From an uncultured Lentisphaeria bacterium (GTDB lineage: Bacteria; Verrucomicrobiota; Lentisphaeria; Victivallales; UBA1829): DNA of 24,799 nt. Positions within the stretch are counted from its first letter, which is position 1; each line of letters starts with the position of its first letter. A program made the position numbers and the translations under genes. Positions 7,481 through 15,720 of the stretch are shown one piece after another. The DNA lies in contig CAJMAW010000032.1 in assembly GCA_905211485.1 (NCBI GenBank), forward strand, positions 1-24,799. Direction: 5' to 3'. The notes beneath the pieces are model-generated. The model searched no databases. It had not been told where the DNA came from and saw only the letters and a program-made list of their open reading frames with translations.

Positions 7481-7780
7481 ATGGACGAGACTAAAAGCAC
7501 AGCTGCGGCGGAGATGACGACGAAGGCCGTCCGCGGCAACCGCAAGAGCAGGGTCGGCAAGGTGGTCAGCGATGTTCAGGACAAGACCATCATAGTGGAA
7601 GTACTCCGCCGTTCGCCGCACAAACGTTACAAGAAGGTTGTGAAGTCGAGAGCGCGCTATGCCGCGCATGACGAAGCCAACGAGGCCAAAGTCGGAGACA
7701 TGGTCCGAATCGGGGAGACGCGTCCGCTGAGCAAGATGAAGCGCTGGCGTCTGATAGAGATAATAAGCCGCGCCGTATGA
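7481..7780 (+). CDS. rpsQ: 30S ribosomal protein S17 (uS17)
   Basis: The 99-aa uS17 is a primary 16S rRNA-binding OB-fold protein. The core runs from RKSRVGKVVSDVQDKTIIVE through HKRYKKVVKSRARYAAHDE to VGDMVRIGETRPLSKMKRWRL. It is about 15 residues longer than the E. coli protein because of an N-terminal Thr/Ala-rich extension (MDETKSTAAAEMTTKAVRGN). An internal ATG at codon 12 could be the true start, and the SD for ATG 7481 is weak. Confidence 0.94.
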   Translation: MDETKSTAAAEMTTKAVRGNRKSRVGKVVSDVQDKTIIVEVLRRSPHKRYKKVVKSRARYAAHDEANEAKVGDMVRIGETRPLSKMKRWRLIEIISRAV

Positions 7781-7806
7781 CGGCAGCGGTCTGGAGGAAC
7801 TGAAAC

Positions 7807-8172
7807 ATGGTACAGATGCAGACCAATATGGAGGTCGCCGACAATTCCGGCGCCAAGAGGATTACGGTGATTACCGTTCTTGGGCAGCGGAAACGCATTG
7901 CGCGGATCGGCGATATTGTGACGGCGGCTGTGAATGAAGCGATTCCCGGAGGCGCGGTGAAGAAAGGCGACGTTGTGAAGGCAGTAATAGTCCGTACGGC
8001 GTCAAAGATCCGCCGCGAGGATGGTTCGTATTTGAAGTTTGACAGCAACGCGGCTGTTGTGATCGACGATCAGAAGAACCCGAAAGGGACCCGCATTTTC
8101 GGACCAGTCGCCCGCGAACTTCGCGAGAAGAATTTCATGAAAATCATATCGCTTGCGCCGGAGGTGCTCTGA
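7807..8172 (+). CDS. rplN: 50S ribosomal protein L14 (uL14)
   Basis: The 121-aa uL14 is a very conserved protein at the intersubunit face. Family landmarks are MQTNMEVADNSGAKRI, EAIPGGAVKKGDVVKAVIVRT, RREDGSYLKFDSNAAVVI, GTRIFGPVARELR, and the C-terminal FMKIISLAPEVL. Its stop codon overlaps the rplX start by one base (TGATG), which suggests translational coupling. Confidence 0.98.
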   Translation: MVQMQTNMEVADNSGAKRITVITVLGQRKRIARIGDIVTAAVNEAIPGGAVKKGDVVKAVIVRTASKIRREDGSYLKFDSNAAVVIDDQKNPKGTRIFGPVARELREKNFMKIISLAPEVL

Positions 8173-8447
8173 TGACAGTCCAGGATAAATGCAGCAAGAT
8201 TTATCACGTCAAGAAAGGCGATGTGGTCGAAGTGATCAGCGGCGACTGGAAGAAGGAAAGCGGCAAGGTTGTGGCGATCCTGAAGAAGAAGGACCGGGTG
8301 GTTCTCGAGATGCAGGGAGTTTCTGCGAAGAAGATGGAGGATCTTGTGGGGAAGAAGACCCTGAAGAAGAATCCGGCCAACCCGAAAGGTGGACTTGTTG
8401 ACAGGTCTGTCTCCGTCCACGTTTCCAACGTCAGGAAGAAGGACTGA
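8172..8447 (+). CDS. rplX: 50S ribosomal protein L24 (uL24)
   Basis: The 91-aa protein carries the KOW motif of uL24 (VKKGDVVEVISGDWKKESGKVVAIL) followed by the conserved GGLVDRSVSVHVSNV region. L24 starts early 50S assembly by binding the 5' end of 23S rRNA. It is somewhat shorter than the usual ~100 residues. It overlaps rplN by one base and has no strong SD of its own, so it probably relies on re-initiation. Confidence 0.95.
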   Translation: MTVQDKCSKIYHVKKGDVVEVISGDWKKESGKVVAILKKKDRVVLEMQGVSAKKMEDLVGKKTLKKNPANPKGGLVDRSVSVHVSNVRKKD

Positions 8448-8469
8448 GCGTCCTTACGGAGATACGATT

Positions 8470-9006
8470 ATGCCAGACATGAAGAAGAAATACAATGAGG
8501 AAGTCAGGCCTGCGCTGATGAGCAAGCTTGGCTACAAGAACGTGATGCAGATTCCGAAGCTGAAGAAGATTGTGATCAGCACCGGGATCGGCTCGAAAAT
8601 GGAGAAGGACGCGTTTGCCGAGGCGAAGACGCATCTGACGGCGCTTGCGGGGCAGATGCCAGTTGTGACGAAGGCGAAGAAGAACGTTGCGAACTTCAAG
8701 CTTCGCGTTGGTCAGCCTGTGGGTCTGATGGTGACGCTTCGGGGAGACCGGATGTACGAGTTTCTGGATCGCTTTGTGCACAACGCCCTTCCGCGTGTGA
8801 GAGACTTCCGCGGGGTTCCGAAACGCGGATTCGACCACGTTGGCAACTACAATATCGGGATGCCGGATGTTTCGATTTTCACCGAGATTGATCTGGACAA
8901 GATCAAATATCCGCTTGGCATCAACATCACCATGGTCACCAGCGCGAAGACCGACGCGGAAGCGAAGGAACTTCTTTCCATGCTGGAAGTTCCGTTTGCG
9001 CACTAA
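8470..9006 (+). CDS. rplE: 50S ribosomal protein L5 (uL5)
   Basis: The 178-aa uL5 binds 5S rRNA in the central protuberance. It shows KYNEEVRPALMSKLGYKNVMQIPKLKKI at the N-terminus (residues 6-33), KAKKNVANFKLRVGQPVG in the middle, RVRDFRGVPKRGFDHVGNY, and a normal C-terminus. ATG 8470 matches the family start and has CGGAG 8 nt upstream. The open frame upstream overlaps rplX and is not conserved. Confidence 0.97.
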   Translation: MPDMKKKYNEEVRPALMSKLGYKNVMQIPKLKKIVISTGIGSKMEKDAFAEAKTHLTALAGQMPVVTKAKKNVANFKLRVGQPVGLMVTLRGDRMYEFLDRFVHNALPRVRDFRGVPKRGFDHVGNYNIGMPDVSIFTEIDLDKIKYPLGINITMVTSAKTDAEAKELLSMLEVPFAH

Positions 9007-9020
9007 AGGAGAAATTGAAT

Positions 9021-9206
9021 ATGGCTAAGAAAAGTCTTATTGCCAAGCAGAAACGCGGTTCTAAGTTCGCAGTGCGGACATACAACCGCTGTCAGGCCTG
9101 CGGAAGGCCGCGGGCGTTTATCCGCAAATTCAAACTTTGCCGCATCTGCTTTCGGGAGATGGCCTCGTCGGGTCAGATTCCCGGGGTTGTGAAGGCAAGC
9201 TGGTAA
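9021..9206 (+). CDS. rpsN: 30S ribosomal protein S14, zinc-binding form (uS14)
   Basis: This 61-aa protein is the short zinc-ribbon form of uS14, with two CxxC pairs (RCQACGRP and LCRICFREMA) 12 residues apart. The short C+ type differs from the ~100-aa zinc-free type of E. coli, whose regulated exchange under zinc shortage is known in some bacteria. ATG 9021 has AAAGGAG 8 nt upstream. The protein ends GQIPGVVKASW as is typical. Confidence 0.97.
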   Translation: MAKKSLIAKQKRGSKFAVRTYNRCQACGRPRAFIRKFKLCRICFREMASSGQIPGVVKASW

Positions 9207-9223
9207 GGAAGGTGGTCTGAAAC

Positions 9224-9616
9224 ATGAGTATGCAGGATCCGATATCGGATATGTTGACCCGCCTTCGCAACGGGGCCATGTCCATGCAGAAGGAAGTGAC
9301 GATGCCGTCTTCCAAGATGAAGGAGGCGATTGCGAGAGTTCTTCTTGAGGAAGGTTATGTCAGCGACGTTGTCGTGGAAGGCGAAACGAAGAAGACGCTC
9401 AAGATCCGGATGAAGTACGAGCATCGCCGTCCGGTGATCGAGGACCTTGAACGGGTGAGCAAGCCGTCGTGCAGGCTGTACTGCGGCAGCAAGGAGATCC
9501 CGCGCGTGAAAGACGGGATGGGGATCGCGATTCTCTCGACACCGAAGGGAATTCTGAGCGGCAAGGATGCGGTGAAACAGAACGTCGGCGGAGAAATTCT
9601 CTGCTACGTGTGGTAA
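9224..9616 (+). CDS. rpsH: 30S ribosomal protein S8 (uS8)
   Basis: The 130-aa uS8 is a primary binder of 16S rRNA helix 21; in E. coli it is also the translational repressor of the spc operon. Conserved blocks are DPISDMLTRLRNG, the PSSKMKEAIARVL helix, and the C-terminal GMGIAILSTPKG followed by GGEILCYVW. I did not find an obvious S8-binding mimic on the mRNA near rplE. Confidence 0.97.
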   Translation: MSMQDPISDMLTRLRNGAMSMQKEVTMPSSKMKEAIARVLLEEGYVSDVVVEGETKKTLKIRMKYEHRRPVIEDLERVSKPSCRLYCGSKEIPRVKDGMGIAILSTPKGILSGKDAVKQNVGGEILCYVW

Positions 9617-9634
9617 TCAGGCGAGGTAATTGTC

Positions 9635-10171
9635 ATGTCACGTATTGGTAATAAACCCGTTGCCATCCCCGCCGGAGTGAAAGTTTCCGTTGTCGACGGG
9701 GCAGTGGTGGTGGAAGGGAAGCTTGGGAAGCTTTCGATTCCGGTTCAGAAACATGTCTCCGCGTCGGTTGAAGGGTCCCAGGTGGTACTGAAGAGGGATT
9801 CAGATGAGAGCGAAGCGAAGGCCATGCACGGACTTACGAGGAGTCTTGTGAACAATGCCGTGATCGGTGTTGTGGAAGGATATAAGAAAGAGCTTCAGGT
9901 GGTTGGAGTCGGCTACAAGGCCTCTCTTGCCGGGAACAAGCTGACCTTGAATCTCGGTTATTCGCATGCGATTGATTACCTTGTTCCGGAAGGGATCAAG
10001 ATCACGATTACGGACGGAGTGAAGATTCTGGTTGAAGGGTTCGACAAACGTCTTGTGGGCGAAGTCGCGGCCCGGATCAGGAGATTCAAGAAACCGGAAC
10101 CCTACAAGGGCAAAGGGGTCCGCTTTGCGGATGAGCACGTGGTGATCAAGCCCGGTAAGACAAACGCATGA
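9635..10171 (+). CDS. rplF: 50S ribosomal protein L6 (uL6)
   Basis: The 178-aa uL6 lies near the sarcin-ricin loop and the factor-binding site. It starts MSRIGNKPVAIPAGV and has two similar alpha-beta domains; the family signature near the C-terminus reads RIRRFKKPEPYKGKGVRF. Length is normal. It begins 18 nt after rpsH with GAGG upstream. Confidence 0.97.
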   Translation: MSRIGNKPVAIPAGVKVSVVDGAVVVEGKLGKLSIPVQKHVSASVEGSQVVLKRDSDESEAKAMHGLTRSLVNNAVIGVVEGYKKELQVVGVGYKASLAGNKLTLNLGYSHAIDYLVPEGIKITITDGVKILVEGFDKRLVGEVAARIRRFKKPEPYKGKGVRFADEHVVIKPGKTNA

Positions 10172-10195
10172 TGATGCGCGGAAAGGTTTTGTGAA

Positions 10196-10555
10196 ATGCA
10201 AAGGAATTCAAATCAGAGAAGGGTGCTGAGACACCTCAGACTTCGGAAGAAAGTCGTCGGGACAGCGGCGCGGCCGCGTCTCTGCGTGAGCATTACCGCG
10301 AACAACATGTATGTTCAGTTCATAGATGATGAAGCCGGCAATACGCTTGCCGCGGCATCGACCCTTTCTCCGGAATTCAAGACTCTGGGATTGAAGCGCA
10401 ATGTTGTCGCGGCCCAGGCTCTTGGGAAAATTGCCGCGGAAAAGGCAATTGCCGCCGGAATCGGCGAAGTGGTTTTCGATCGCGGGGGATTCAAATATCA
10501 CGGAAAGATCAAGGCGCTTGCCGATGCTGCGCGTGAATCCGGATTAAAGTTCTAA
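10196..10555 (+). CDS. rplR: 50S ribosomal protein L18 (uL18)
   Basis: The 119-aa uL18 binds 5S rRNA together with L5. It shows the basic start (RRVLRHLRLRKKVVGTAARPRL), SITANNMYVQFIDDEAGNTLA, and the C-terminal FDRGGFKYHGKIKALADAAR. GGAAAGG lies about 10 nt upstream of ATG 10196. Position between rplF and rpsE is canonical. Confidence 0.96.
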   Translation: MQRNSNQRRVLRHLRLRKKVVGTAARPRLCVSITANNMYVQFIDDEAGNTLAAASTLSPEFKTLGLKRNVVAAQALGKIAAEKAIAAGIGEVVFDRGGFKYHGKIKALADAARESGLKF

Positions 10556-10568
10556 GGGAGCGTCCAGA

Positions 10569-11108
10569 ATGAATTCAGAAAAACAGAATAACGAAGCTGC
10601 CGCAAACGCTGCGGAACAGGCTTTCACGGGGTTCCAGAAGGCGGCTTCCGGAGAGAACGACGAAATCGTTCTGAGCATTAACCGCTGCGCGAAAGTGGTC
10701 AAAGGCGGCAAGAACTTCAGTTTCGGAGCTCTTGTGGTGGTTGGCGACAAGGCGGGCAAAGTCGGTTACGGTTACGGCAAGGCGAACGAAGTTTCGGACG
10801 CCATCAGAAAAGCGGGCGAGGCTGCCCGGAAAAACATGATCCGCCTTCCGATTCACGGGACGACCATTCCTCATACGGTGCTTGCGAAGTTCCGCGGCTC
10901 GAAGGTCCTGATTCGCCCCGCCTCTGAAGGAACGGGTCTGATCGCCGGCGGAAGCATGCGTGCGGTCCTGAGTCTTGCAGGCGTGGTGGACGTGCTTGCG
11001 AAGTCTCTCGGCTCCAGCAATCCGTCCAATGTTGTGAAGGCGACCTTCAAAGCCATATCCATGATGCGTTCCAAGGAGGAAGTCCTCAGAACGCGCGGCA
11101 AGATTTAA
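10569..11108 (+). CDS. rpsE: 30S ribosomal protein S5 (uS5)
   Basis: The 179-aa uS5 helps set decoding accuracy with S4. Its double-stranded-RNA-binding-like domain is clear (NRCAKVVKGGKNFSFGALVV, then GYGYGKANEVSDAIRKAGE), as is the C-terminal S5 domain (GSMRAVLSLAGVVDVLAKSL). A 34-residue N-terminal extension rich in Asn, Ala and Glu precedes the core. The next gene is rplO; rpmD (L30), often found between them, is missing. Confidence 0.97.
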   Translation: MNSEKQNNEAAANAAEQAFTGFQKAASGENDEIVLSINRCAKVVKGGKNFSFGALVVVGDKAGKVGYGYGKANEVSDAIRKAGEAARKNMIRLPIHGTTIPHTVLAKFRGSKVLIRPASEGTGLIAGGSMRAVLSLAGVVDVLAKSLGSSNPSNVVKATFKAISMMRSKEEVLRTRGKI

Positions 11109-11128
11109 AATTCAATAAGGTGGATAAA

Positions 11129-11575
11129 ATGAATTTGAGTGATTTGAAACCCACTGAAGGTTCCAAGAAGCGCCGCAGAAGAGTCGGCCGCGGGGACGGT
11201 TCAAACTGGGGCGGCACCGCAGGGCGCGGCCATAAGGGACAGAAATCCCGCAGCGGAGCCGCCATCCGGCATCATTTTGAAGGCGGTCAGACACCGACCT
11301 TCCGGCGTATCCCGAAAAAAGGCTTCAACAGCGGACACAAGATTGAATTCAATGTTGTGAACGTTGGTGACGTCGACGCCTGTTTTGAAACGGCCTGCGA
11401 CATTGATTCGGACGTTCTCCGCAACAAGGGCCTGATCGGCAAGGCTGTCGCTCCTTTGAAGATTCTGGGCAACGGCGAGATCACCAAGGCTTTCAAGTTC
11501 AAGGCTGAAAAGTTCTCCGATGCCGCGAAGTCGAAAATCGAGGCAGCGGGCGGCACTTGCGAAGTGATCGAGTGA
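11129..11575 (+). CDS. rplO: 50S ribosomal protein L15 (uL15)
   Basis: The 148-aa uL15 is a late-assembly 50S protein. It begins MNLSDLKPTEGSKKRRRRVG and has the Gly/Arg-rich extension GTAGRGHKGQKSRSG, then the FEGGQTPTFRRIPKKGF signature. ATG 11129 is preceded by AAGGTGG about 6 nt upstream; a GTG at 11120 falls inside that SD and is unlikely. A strong hairpin separates the gene from secY. Confidence 0.97.
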   Translation: MNLSDLKPTEGSKKRRRRVGRGDGSNWGGTAGRGHKGQKSRSGAAIRHHFEGGQTPTFRRIPKKGFNSGHKIEFNVVNVGDVDACFETACDIDSDVLRNKGLIGKAVAPLKILGNGEITKAFKFKAEKFSDAAKSKIEAAGGTCEVIE

Positions 11576-11584
11576 GTCTTCTTT

Positions 11585-11630
11585 TTTTCCCTCTTCTTCT
11601 CACTGTAACCCGGAGAGAAGAGAGGGAAAA
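11585..11630 (+). promoter_or_regulatory. Long hairpin between rplO and secY
   Basis: TTTTCCCTCTTCTTCTC (11585-11601) can pair almost fully with GAGAGAAGAGAGGGAAAA (11613-11630) around an 11-nt loop. It begins 10 nt after the rplO stop and ends 49 nt before the secY start. No T run follows on the plus strand, so it is not a standard terminator. It could be an RNase processing site or a structure that lowers secY expression relative to the ribosomal genes. Confidence 0.6.
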
Positions 11631-11679
11631 CTCCCAGTATCATCAAAAGGGCGCTCTGCGCGCCAGGAAATGAGGACAG

Positions 11680-13050
11680 ATGTTTTCAGCATTTATTAAT
11701 TCCTTTAAAATAAAGGAACTGAGAAACCGCATATTTTTCACTGCGGGGGTGATTGTCCTTTGCAGAATTGCGGCGAACATTCCGTGTCCTGGTGTTGACA
11801 CCGCGAACTTGGCACATTATTTCAAGACCCTCAGCTCGGAATCGGCGACGGCCGGAGTTCTGGGAATGTTGGAGATCTTCAGCGGCGGCGCTCTTCAGCA
11901 GTTTGCCATTGGAGCTCTGGGGATCATGCCCTACATTTCCGCCTCCATTATTATGCAGCTGCTGGTCCCCGTGCTTCCCTCTCTGGAAAAACTTCAGAGA
12001 GAGGGTGAGGTCGGCAGAGCCAGAATCAACCAGTATACCCGTTATCTGACCATTGTGATCTGCATCATTCAGGGCGCGATGGCTTCCATTGCCATGATGA
12101 ATCCCCATCGGCTGGGACTGCCTGCGCCGGAACCGGGATTTCCCCTGGTCACGAATCCGGGGCCGCTTTTTGTCATCATGTCTCTGATTATTCTGACTTC
12201 GGGGACCATGGTGCTGGTCTGGCTCGGAGAAAGAATCACGGAGAAAGGAATTGGGAACGGCGTTTCGATCATTATCACGATCAATATCATCGAGCGTCTG
12301 CCCCAGTCTCTTGTTCAGCTGTATGAAATCACGATGAGCGGGTCCACCTCCGGGGGCGGAAGATTCCGTCCGGTTCATCTTCTGATTCTTCTGATCATTT
12401 TCGCCACCGTGACCGCGGCTACGGTCCTCCTGACTCAGGGCCAGCGCCGTGTTCCGATCCAGATGGCCAGAAAGACCATCGGCAATAAAATGACCGGAGG
12501 AAGCACTTACATGCCTTTAAAGGTGAATTTCCCCGGCGTCATGCCTATCATTTTTGCGGGAGCCATTCTGATCTTCCCGCCGCTGCTGCTGCAGGCCATC
12601 CCTGTCGACAGAATCCGGGCACTGACGGTTTATTTTGCCCATGACACATATTCCTATATGCTGATTTACGGGCTCCTGATTCTGGCATTCTCTTATTTCT
12701 GGGTCGCGAACATGTTCAATCCTGTACAGATTTCCGACAATCTGAAAAAGGAGGGTGCCTATATCCCCGGCATCCGGCCCGGCAAGCCTACCGCCGAGTT
12801 CCTGGATACCACGATGACCAGAGTGACTTTCGCAGGCGCAGTTTTCCTGACAGCTCTTGCGATCTTCCCCATGCTGCTTACCAAGTGGCTTAAAATTCCT
12901 TACGGTGTGGCTTCCTTCTTCGGTGGGACCAGTCTGCTGATTATTGTCGGCGTGACGATCGACACCCTCAGCCAGATGGAATCGCATCTCACCATGAGAA
13001 ATTATGACGGTTTCCTTAAACGGGGCCGTCTCCGCAGCCGCAAAGGGTAA
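11680..13050 (+). CDS. secY: Preprotein translocase subunit SecY
   Basis: The 456-aa protein is the channel subunit of the Sec translocon in the inner membrane, working with SecE, SecG and SecA. It has about ten hydrophobic segments. Recognisable family features are RIAANIPCPGVDT near TM1, the plug region GGALQQFAIGALGIMPYISASI, LGERITEKGIGNGVS between TM4 and TM5, GQRRVPIQMARK, and the C-terminal cytoplasmic loops KKEGAYIPGIRPGKPT and LTMRNYDGFLKRG. Length is slightly above the usual ~440. It is the last gene of the operon; the adk/map/infA/rpmJ genes that often follow are not here. Confidence 0.98.
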   Translation: MFSAFINSFKIKELRNRIFFTAGVIVLCRIAANIPCPGVDTANLAHYFKTLSSESATAGVLGMLEIFSGGALQQFAIGALGIMPYISASIIMQLLVPVLPSLEKLQREGEVGRARINQYTRYLTIVICIIQGAMASIAMMNPHRLGLPAPEPGFPLVTNPGPLFVIMSLIILTSGTMVLVWLGERITEKGIGNGVSIIITINIIERLPQSLVQLYEITMSGSTSGGGRFRPVHLLILLIIFATVTAATVLLTQGQRRVPIQMARKTIGNKMTGGSTYMPLKVNFPGVMPIIFAGAILIFPPLLLQAIPVDRIRALTVYFAHDTYSYMLIYGLLILAFSYFWVANMFNPVQISDNLKKEGAYIPGIRPGKPTAEFLDTTMTRVTFAGAVFLTALAIFPMLLTKWLKIPYGVASFFGGTSLLIIVGVTIDTLSQMESHLTMRNYDGFLKRGRLRSRKG

Positions 13051-13126
13051 TGAATATTGCGGCAGCAGCGCTGCACCGGGATTTGATTGAATTCATTTTC
13101 CGGCGCTCATTACTCTGAGTTCAGAC

Positions 13127-13173
13127 AGGGCCGTGTCCTTCCTGACGAGGTTGAGACACGGCCTTTTTTATTT
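13127..13173 (+). terminator. Rho-independent terminator after secY
   Basis: GGCCGTGTC (13129-13137) pairs perfectly with GACACGGCC (13155-13163), and flanking A-U and G-U pairs extend the stem to 11 bp. TTTTTTATTT (13164-13173) follows directly. This is a textbook intrinsic terminator and closes the ribosomal operon 77 nt after secY. Confidence 0.93.
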
Positions 13174-13418
13174 ATCCTCTCCGCCGATGATGCCGGCCGC
13201 CCGGAGAAAGGAATCCGGGCCGCTTCCCCATCGCCTCCAACACTCCATGGTCTTTCCGCGGATCAGGTACAGATCCGCTGATTTCTTTCCGGGACCTGAC
13301 GCATCACTCAGGAAAAATCGAAGAACTTTCTGAACTTTGCTTTTCTAAGCGTCATGCGGGCTGTATAGTATGGAACCGCTGTCCCCCCTGCGGAAAAACA
13401 GGATCGATAAGGAAGACG
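13174..13418. promoter_or_regulatory. Intergenic region with candidate promoter for the glycosylation operon
   Basis: No gene is visible in these 245 bp. The best promoter candidate is TTTTCT (13341-13346), a 17-bp spacer and TATAGT (13364-13369), which would start transcription about 43 nt before ATG 13419. The -35 is weak. Confidence 0.4.
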
Positions 13419-15638
13419 ATGTGGAACAGTCCATATAATAATTTCTTGAACACATTTGCAGTAAAAGCAGCTGAACGTTTTCTTCCGGTTCTTCTTTTCG
13501 GACTTCCCCTTGCCGCGGCAATGACCGAATCCTTCGGGTTGCCGGATTTTCATCACGGGAATTATGAAAGACTGCTGATTTTCGGGACTCTTGTCTGCGG
13601 AATCTTCGGCTGTATTGCGATGCATCGCATGAAACGCTGCTTCGTCCGCTTTTTCAAGACACCTCTGGAAGCGCTTCTGACTCTTCTCCTGACTGCGGGC
13701 GCCGCATGGTGCATCTGGATTTATGCGGATCCCTATACTTACGTGGAAACGCGTTTCGCCGTTTCCCCGGCCGTCCCGGAAAACAAAAAACAGATCCGCC
13801 TGGGAGGGATTTATCCCCGGGCGGAAAAATCCATGCCATTGCTCGGCATTCATTCCTTTGAGCCATTCGATCCGGATGAGGAGCATGACAGAGAGCGGGA
13901 TCTCAGGAATCTTTTTCTGGGGACGCCTCATTTTGAAAAAATGTTTTTTTCCGTTTCCCGTCATAAACTGGAAAGCGGGGTGTATGTGAAATGCACCCGG
14001 CGTCTGCCGCTGAAGATCGAATGCGCGGGGGAAGCTCCTTACGTGGTGACGGTGCCACAGAGAAGCGATTATGCCGCGATTGCTCTGCCCGTTTCGGATC
14101 AGACCCTTTCACCTCAGAAGCGTTTTCAGGCGGCGGACTGGATTGCGCTGCCGGGAATCCTTCTTGCCGGCTTGTTTTGTGCACTGTATATCAGGAAACT
14201 GGCGTTTCTCACACTTTATGCGCCGCGCCGGCTTCCGGTGCATGCGGCCTTTCTTCTTGCCATTGCGGGATTTTGTCTGACATGGCATCAGTTTGAGCTG
14301 GGATATTCCAATGATCCTGTCGGTCAGTTCCGTCAGGGACTGCGCGGAGTGTATCAGGAATGGCATCCCCCGATCATGGCGTTTCTCTGGATCCATCTGA
14401 CCCGTTTCACGGAATGGCTCACAGGGTACTTTTCTCCCGCGGAGCCCTTCTGCCTGTTCATGCGCATTCCCTACTGGACCGGCTTCTTCCTGATGGCACG
14501 CTATGCGGTGAAGCGGGGCGGAGGATTCGCAGGCGTCCTTCTGATGATGCTTCCGGCTTACGCGCCTTTTTTCTTCCGGGAATACCAGTTCATCTTTTCG
14601 TATGCGTGGAAGGATTGTCTTCTGGTGTCCTGCTATGTTTTTGCTCTGGGGCTGGTCTTGAATCTGGGAACGCTTTCCCGCCGCGGCGAGGCGCTGGATC
14701 CGGGGAAAATCTGCCTGCTCCTGACTGCGCTGTTGTTTTTCGTGATCGGGACCGGAGTCCGGTCCAACGCCGTTCTTGCGGCGCTCCCGCTGGCGTGCCT
14801 CTTTTTTCTGCCGTTTTTCGATGTGGAGACCTGGAAGGGAATCGGAAAAACTCTTCTCTGCGGTGCGCTGCTTTTTTTCCTGACAGTCTCTTTCCTGTAT
14901 GTCTTCCATTATCCGATTCTCAAGACGGTCCCGCAGACTCCGTTGAGTTATCCCATGTTCAAGGAAGTTCTTGCCATCCGTCAGCTCAGCGGCGACCGGG
15001 AATGGCCCGCATTCCTCGAAAAACGTTTCCGCGATGATTTCGACCGCCGCTATCAGTATCATAAACATAACGGGAATACGGATTTTCTCCTTCACGGGAC
15101 TCTCCGCCTCGTCGAACTCCCCGCCGAACATTATCATGAACTCAAAAAATTCTGGTTGAGAAAAGTCAAAGAGCACCCCGCGGAATATCTGGAGCAGAAA
15201 TGGGATTCTTTTTACCGGACGATGCGCACATACAAAATGCCGGTTTCTCTCTTGAATCCCTGGCATGTTTTCTGGGGATCCCTCATTGCATTTCTCTTTT
15301 CTGCTTTGATGATTCTGACAGGAGGAAGGGGAAAAAAGCCCCGCCGCCGCGGCGGAGGAGCAGATATCCCGGGGCCGGGAAAACAACGGCGGCGCCGCCG
15401 CGCCCCCTGGGAGATCAGAGAGCTTTTGACAGTGTTTTTGCTGGCATTTTCAGCCCTCTCGTATCTTTCCACTTACTGGGTCTTTGCATTTGTGGCGGAT
15501 TTCCGTTATCTGTCCTGGACTCTTTACGGAGGCATCTTGTCCACAGTCTGTTTTTTTCTTCTGTTCCGCTCCACCTCCGGGCAGAGTGCGCCGGAACACC
15601 CGGGAGAAAATACAGTCATTGAGGGAAAAAGGCAGTAG
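13419..15638 (+). CDS. Large polytopic membrane protein, probable GT-C-type glycosyltransferase
   Basis: This 739-aa protein has many hydrophobic segments. Three lie before residue 105, then a hydrophilic section of about 135 residues that is probably extracytoplasmic, then about ten more. After the segment at about 281-292 it has YSNDPVGQF (D299) and, 25 residues later, EWHPPIMAFLW. An acidic residue in the first long external loop followed by a His-Pro-Pro motif before the next helix is typical of lipid-linked-sugar glycosyltransferases of the GT-C fold. I therefore infer, but cannot prove, that it moves a sugar from a polyprenyl phosphate. A GC-rich stretch near 15337-15405 encodes a very basic loop (PRRRGGG, KQRRRRRAPW). 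ATG 13419 is preceded by AAGGAAG. The gene is followed within 83 nt by another such protein. Confidence 0.72.
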   Translation: MWNSPYNNFLNTFAVKAAERFLPVLLFGLPLAAAMTESFGLPDFHHGNYERLLIFGTLVCGIFGCIAMHRMKRCFVRFFKTPLEALLTLLLTAGAAWCIWIYADPYTYVETRFAVSPAVPENKKQIRLGGIYPRAEKSMPLLGIHSFEPFDPDEEHDRERDLRNLFLGTPHFEKMFFSVSRHKLESGVYVKCTRRLPLKIECAGEAPYVVTVPQRSDYAAIALPVSDQTLSPQKRFQAADWIALPGILLAGLFCALYIRKLAFLTLYAPRRLPVHAAFLLAIAGFCLTWHQFELGYSNDPVGQFRQGLRGVYQEWHPPIMAFLWIHLTRFTEWLTGYFSPAEPFCLFMRIPYWTGFFLMARYAVKRGGGFAGVLLMMLPAYAPFFFREYQFIFSYAWKDCLLVSCYVFALGLVLNLGTLSRRGEALDPGKICLLLTALLFFVIGTGVRSNAVLAALPLACLFFLPFFDVETWKGIGKTLLCGALLFFLTVSFLYVFHYPILKTVPQTPLSYPMFKEVLAIRQLSGDREWPAFLEKRFRDDFDRRYQYHKHNGNTDFLLHGTLRLVELPAEHYHELKKFWLRKVKEHPAEYLEQKWDSFYRTMRTYKMPVSLLNPWHVFWGSLIAFLFSALMILTGGRGKKPRRRGGGADIPGPGKQRRRRRAPWEIRELLTVFLLAFSALSYLSTYWVFAFVADFRYLSWTLYGGILSTVCFFLLFRSTSGQSAPEHPGENTVIEGKRQ

Positions 15639-15720
15639 AAGCCGACTGAAGCATTGAGGAAAACAGAGACGCGTTCCCGATCCCGGGAAGCGATGGAGAA
15701 AAAGGAGCCGAAGAAAGATC

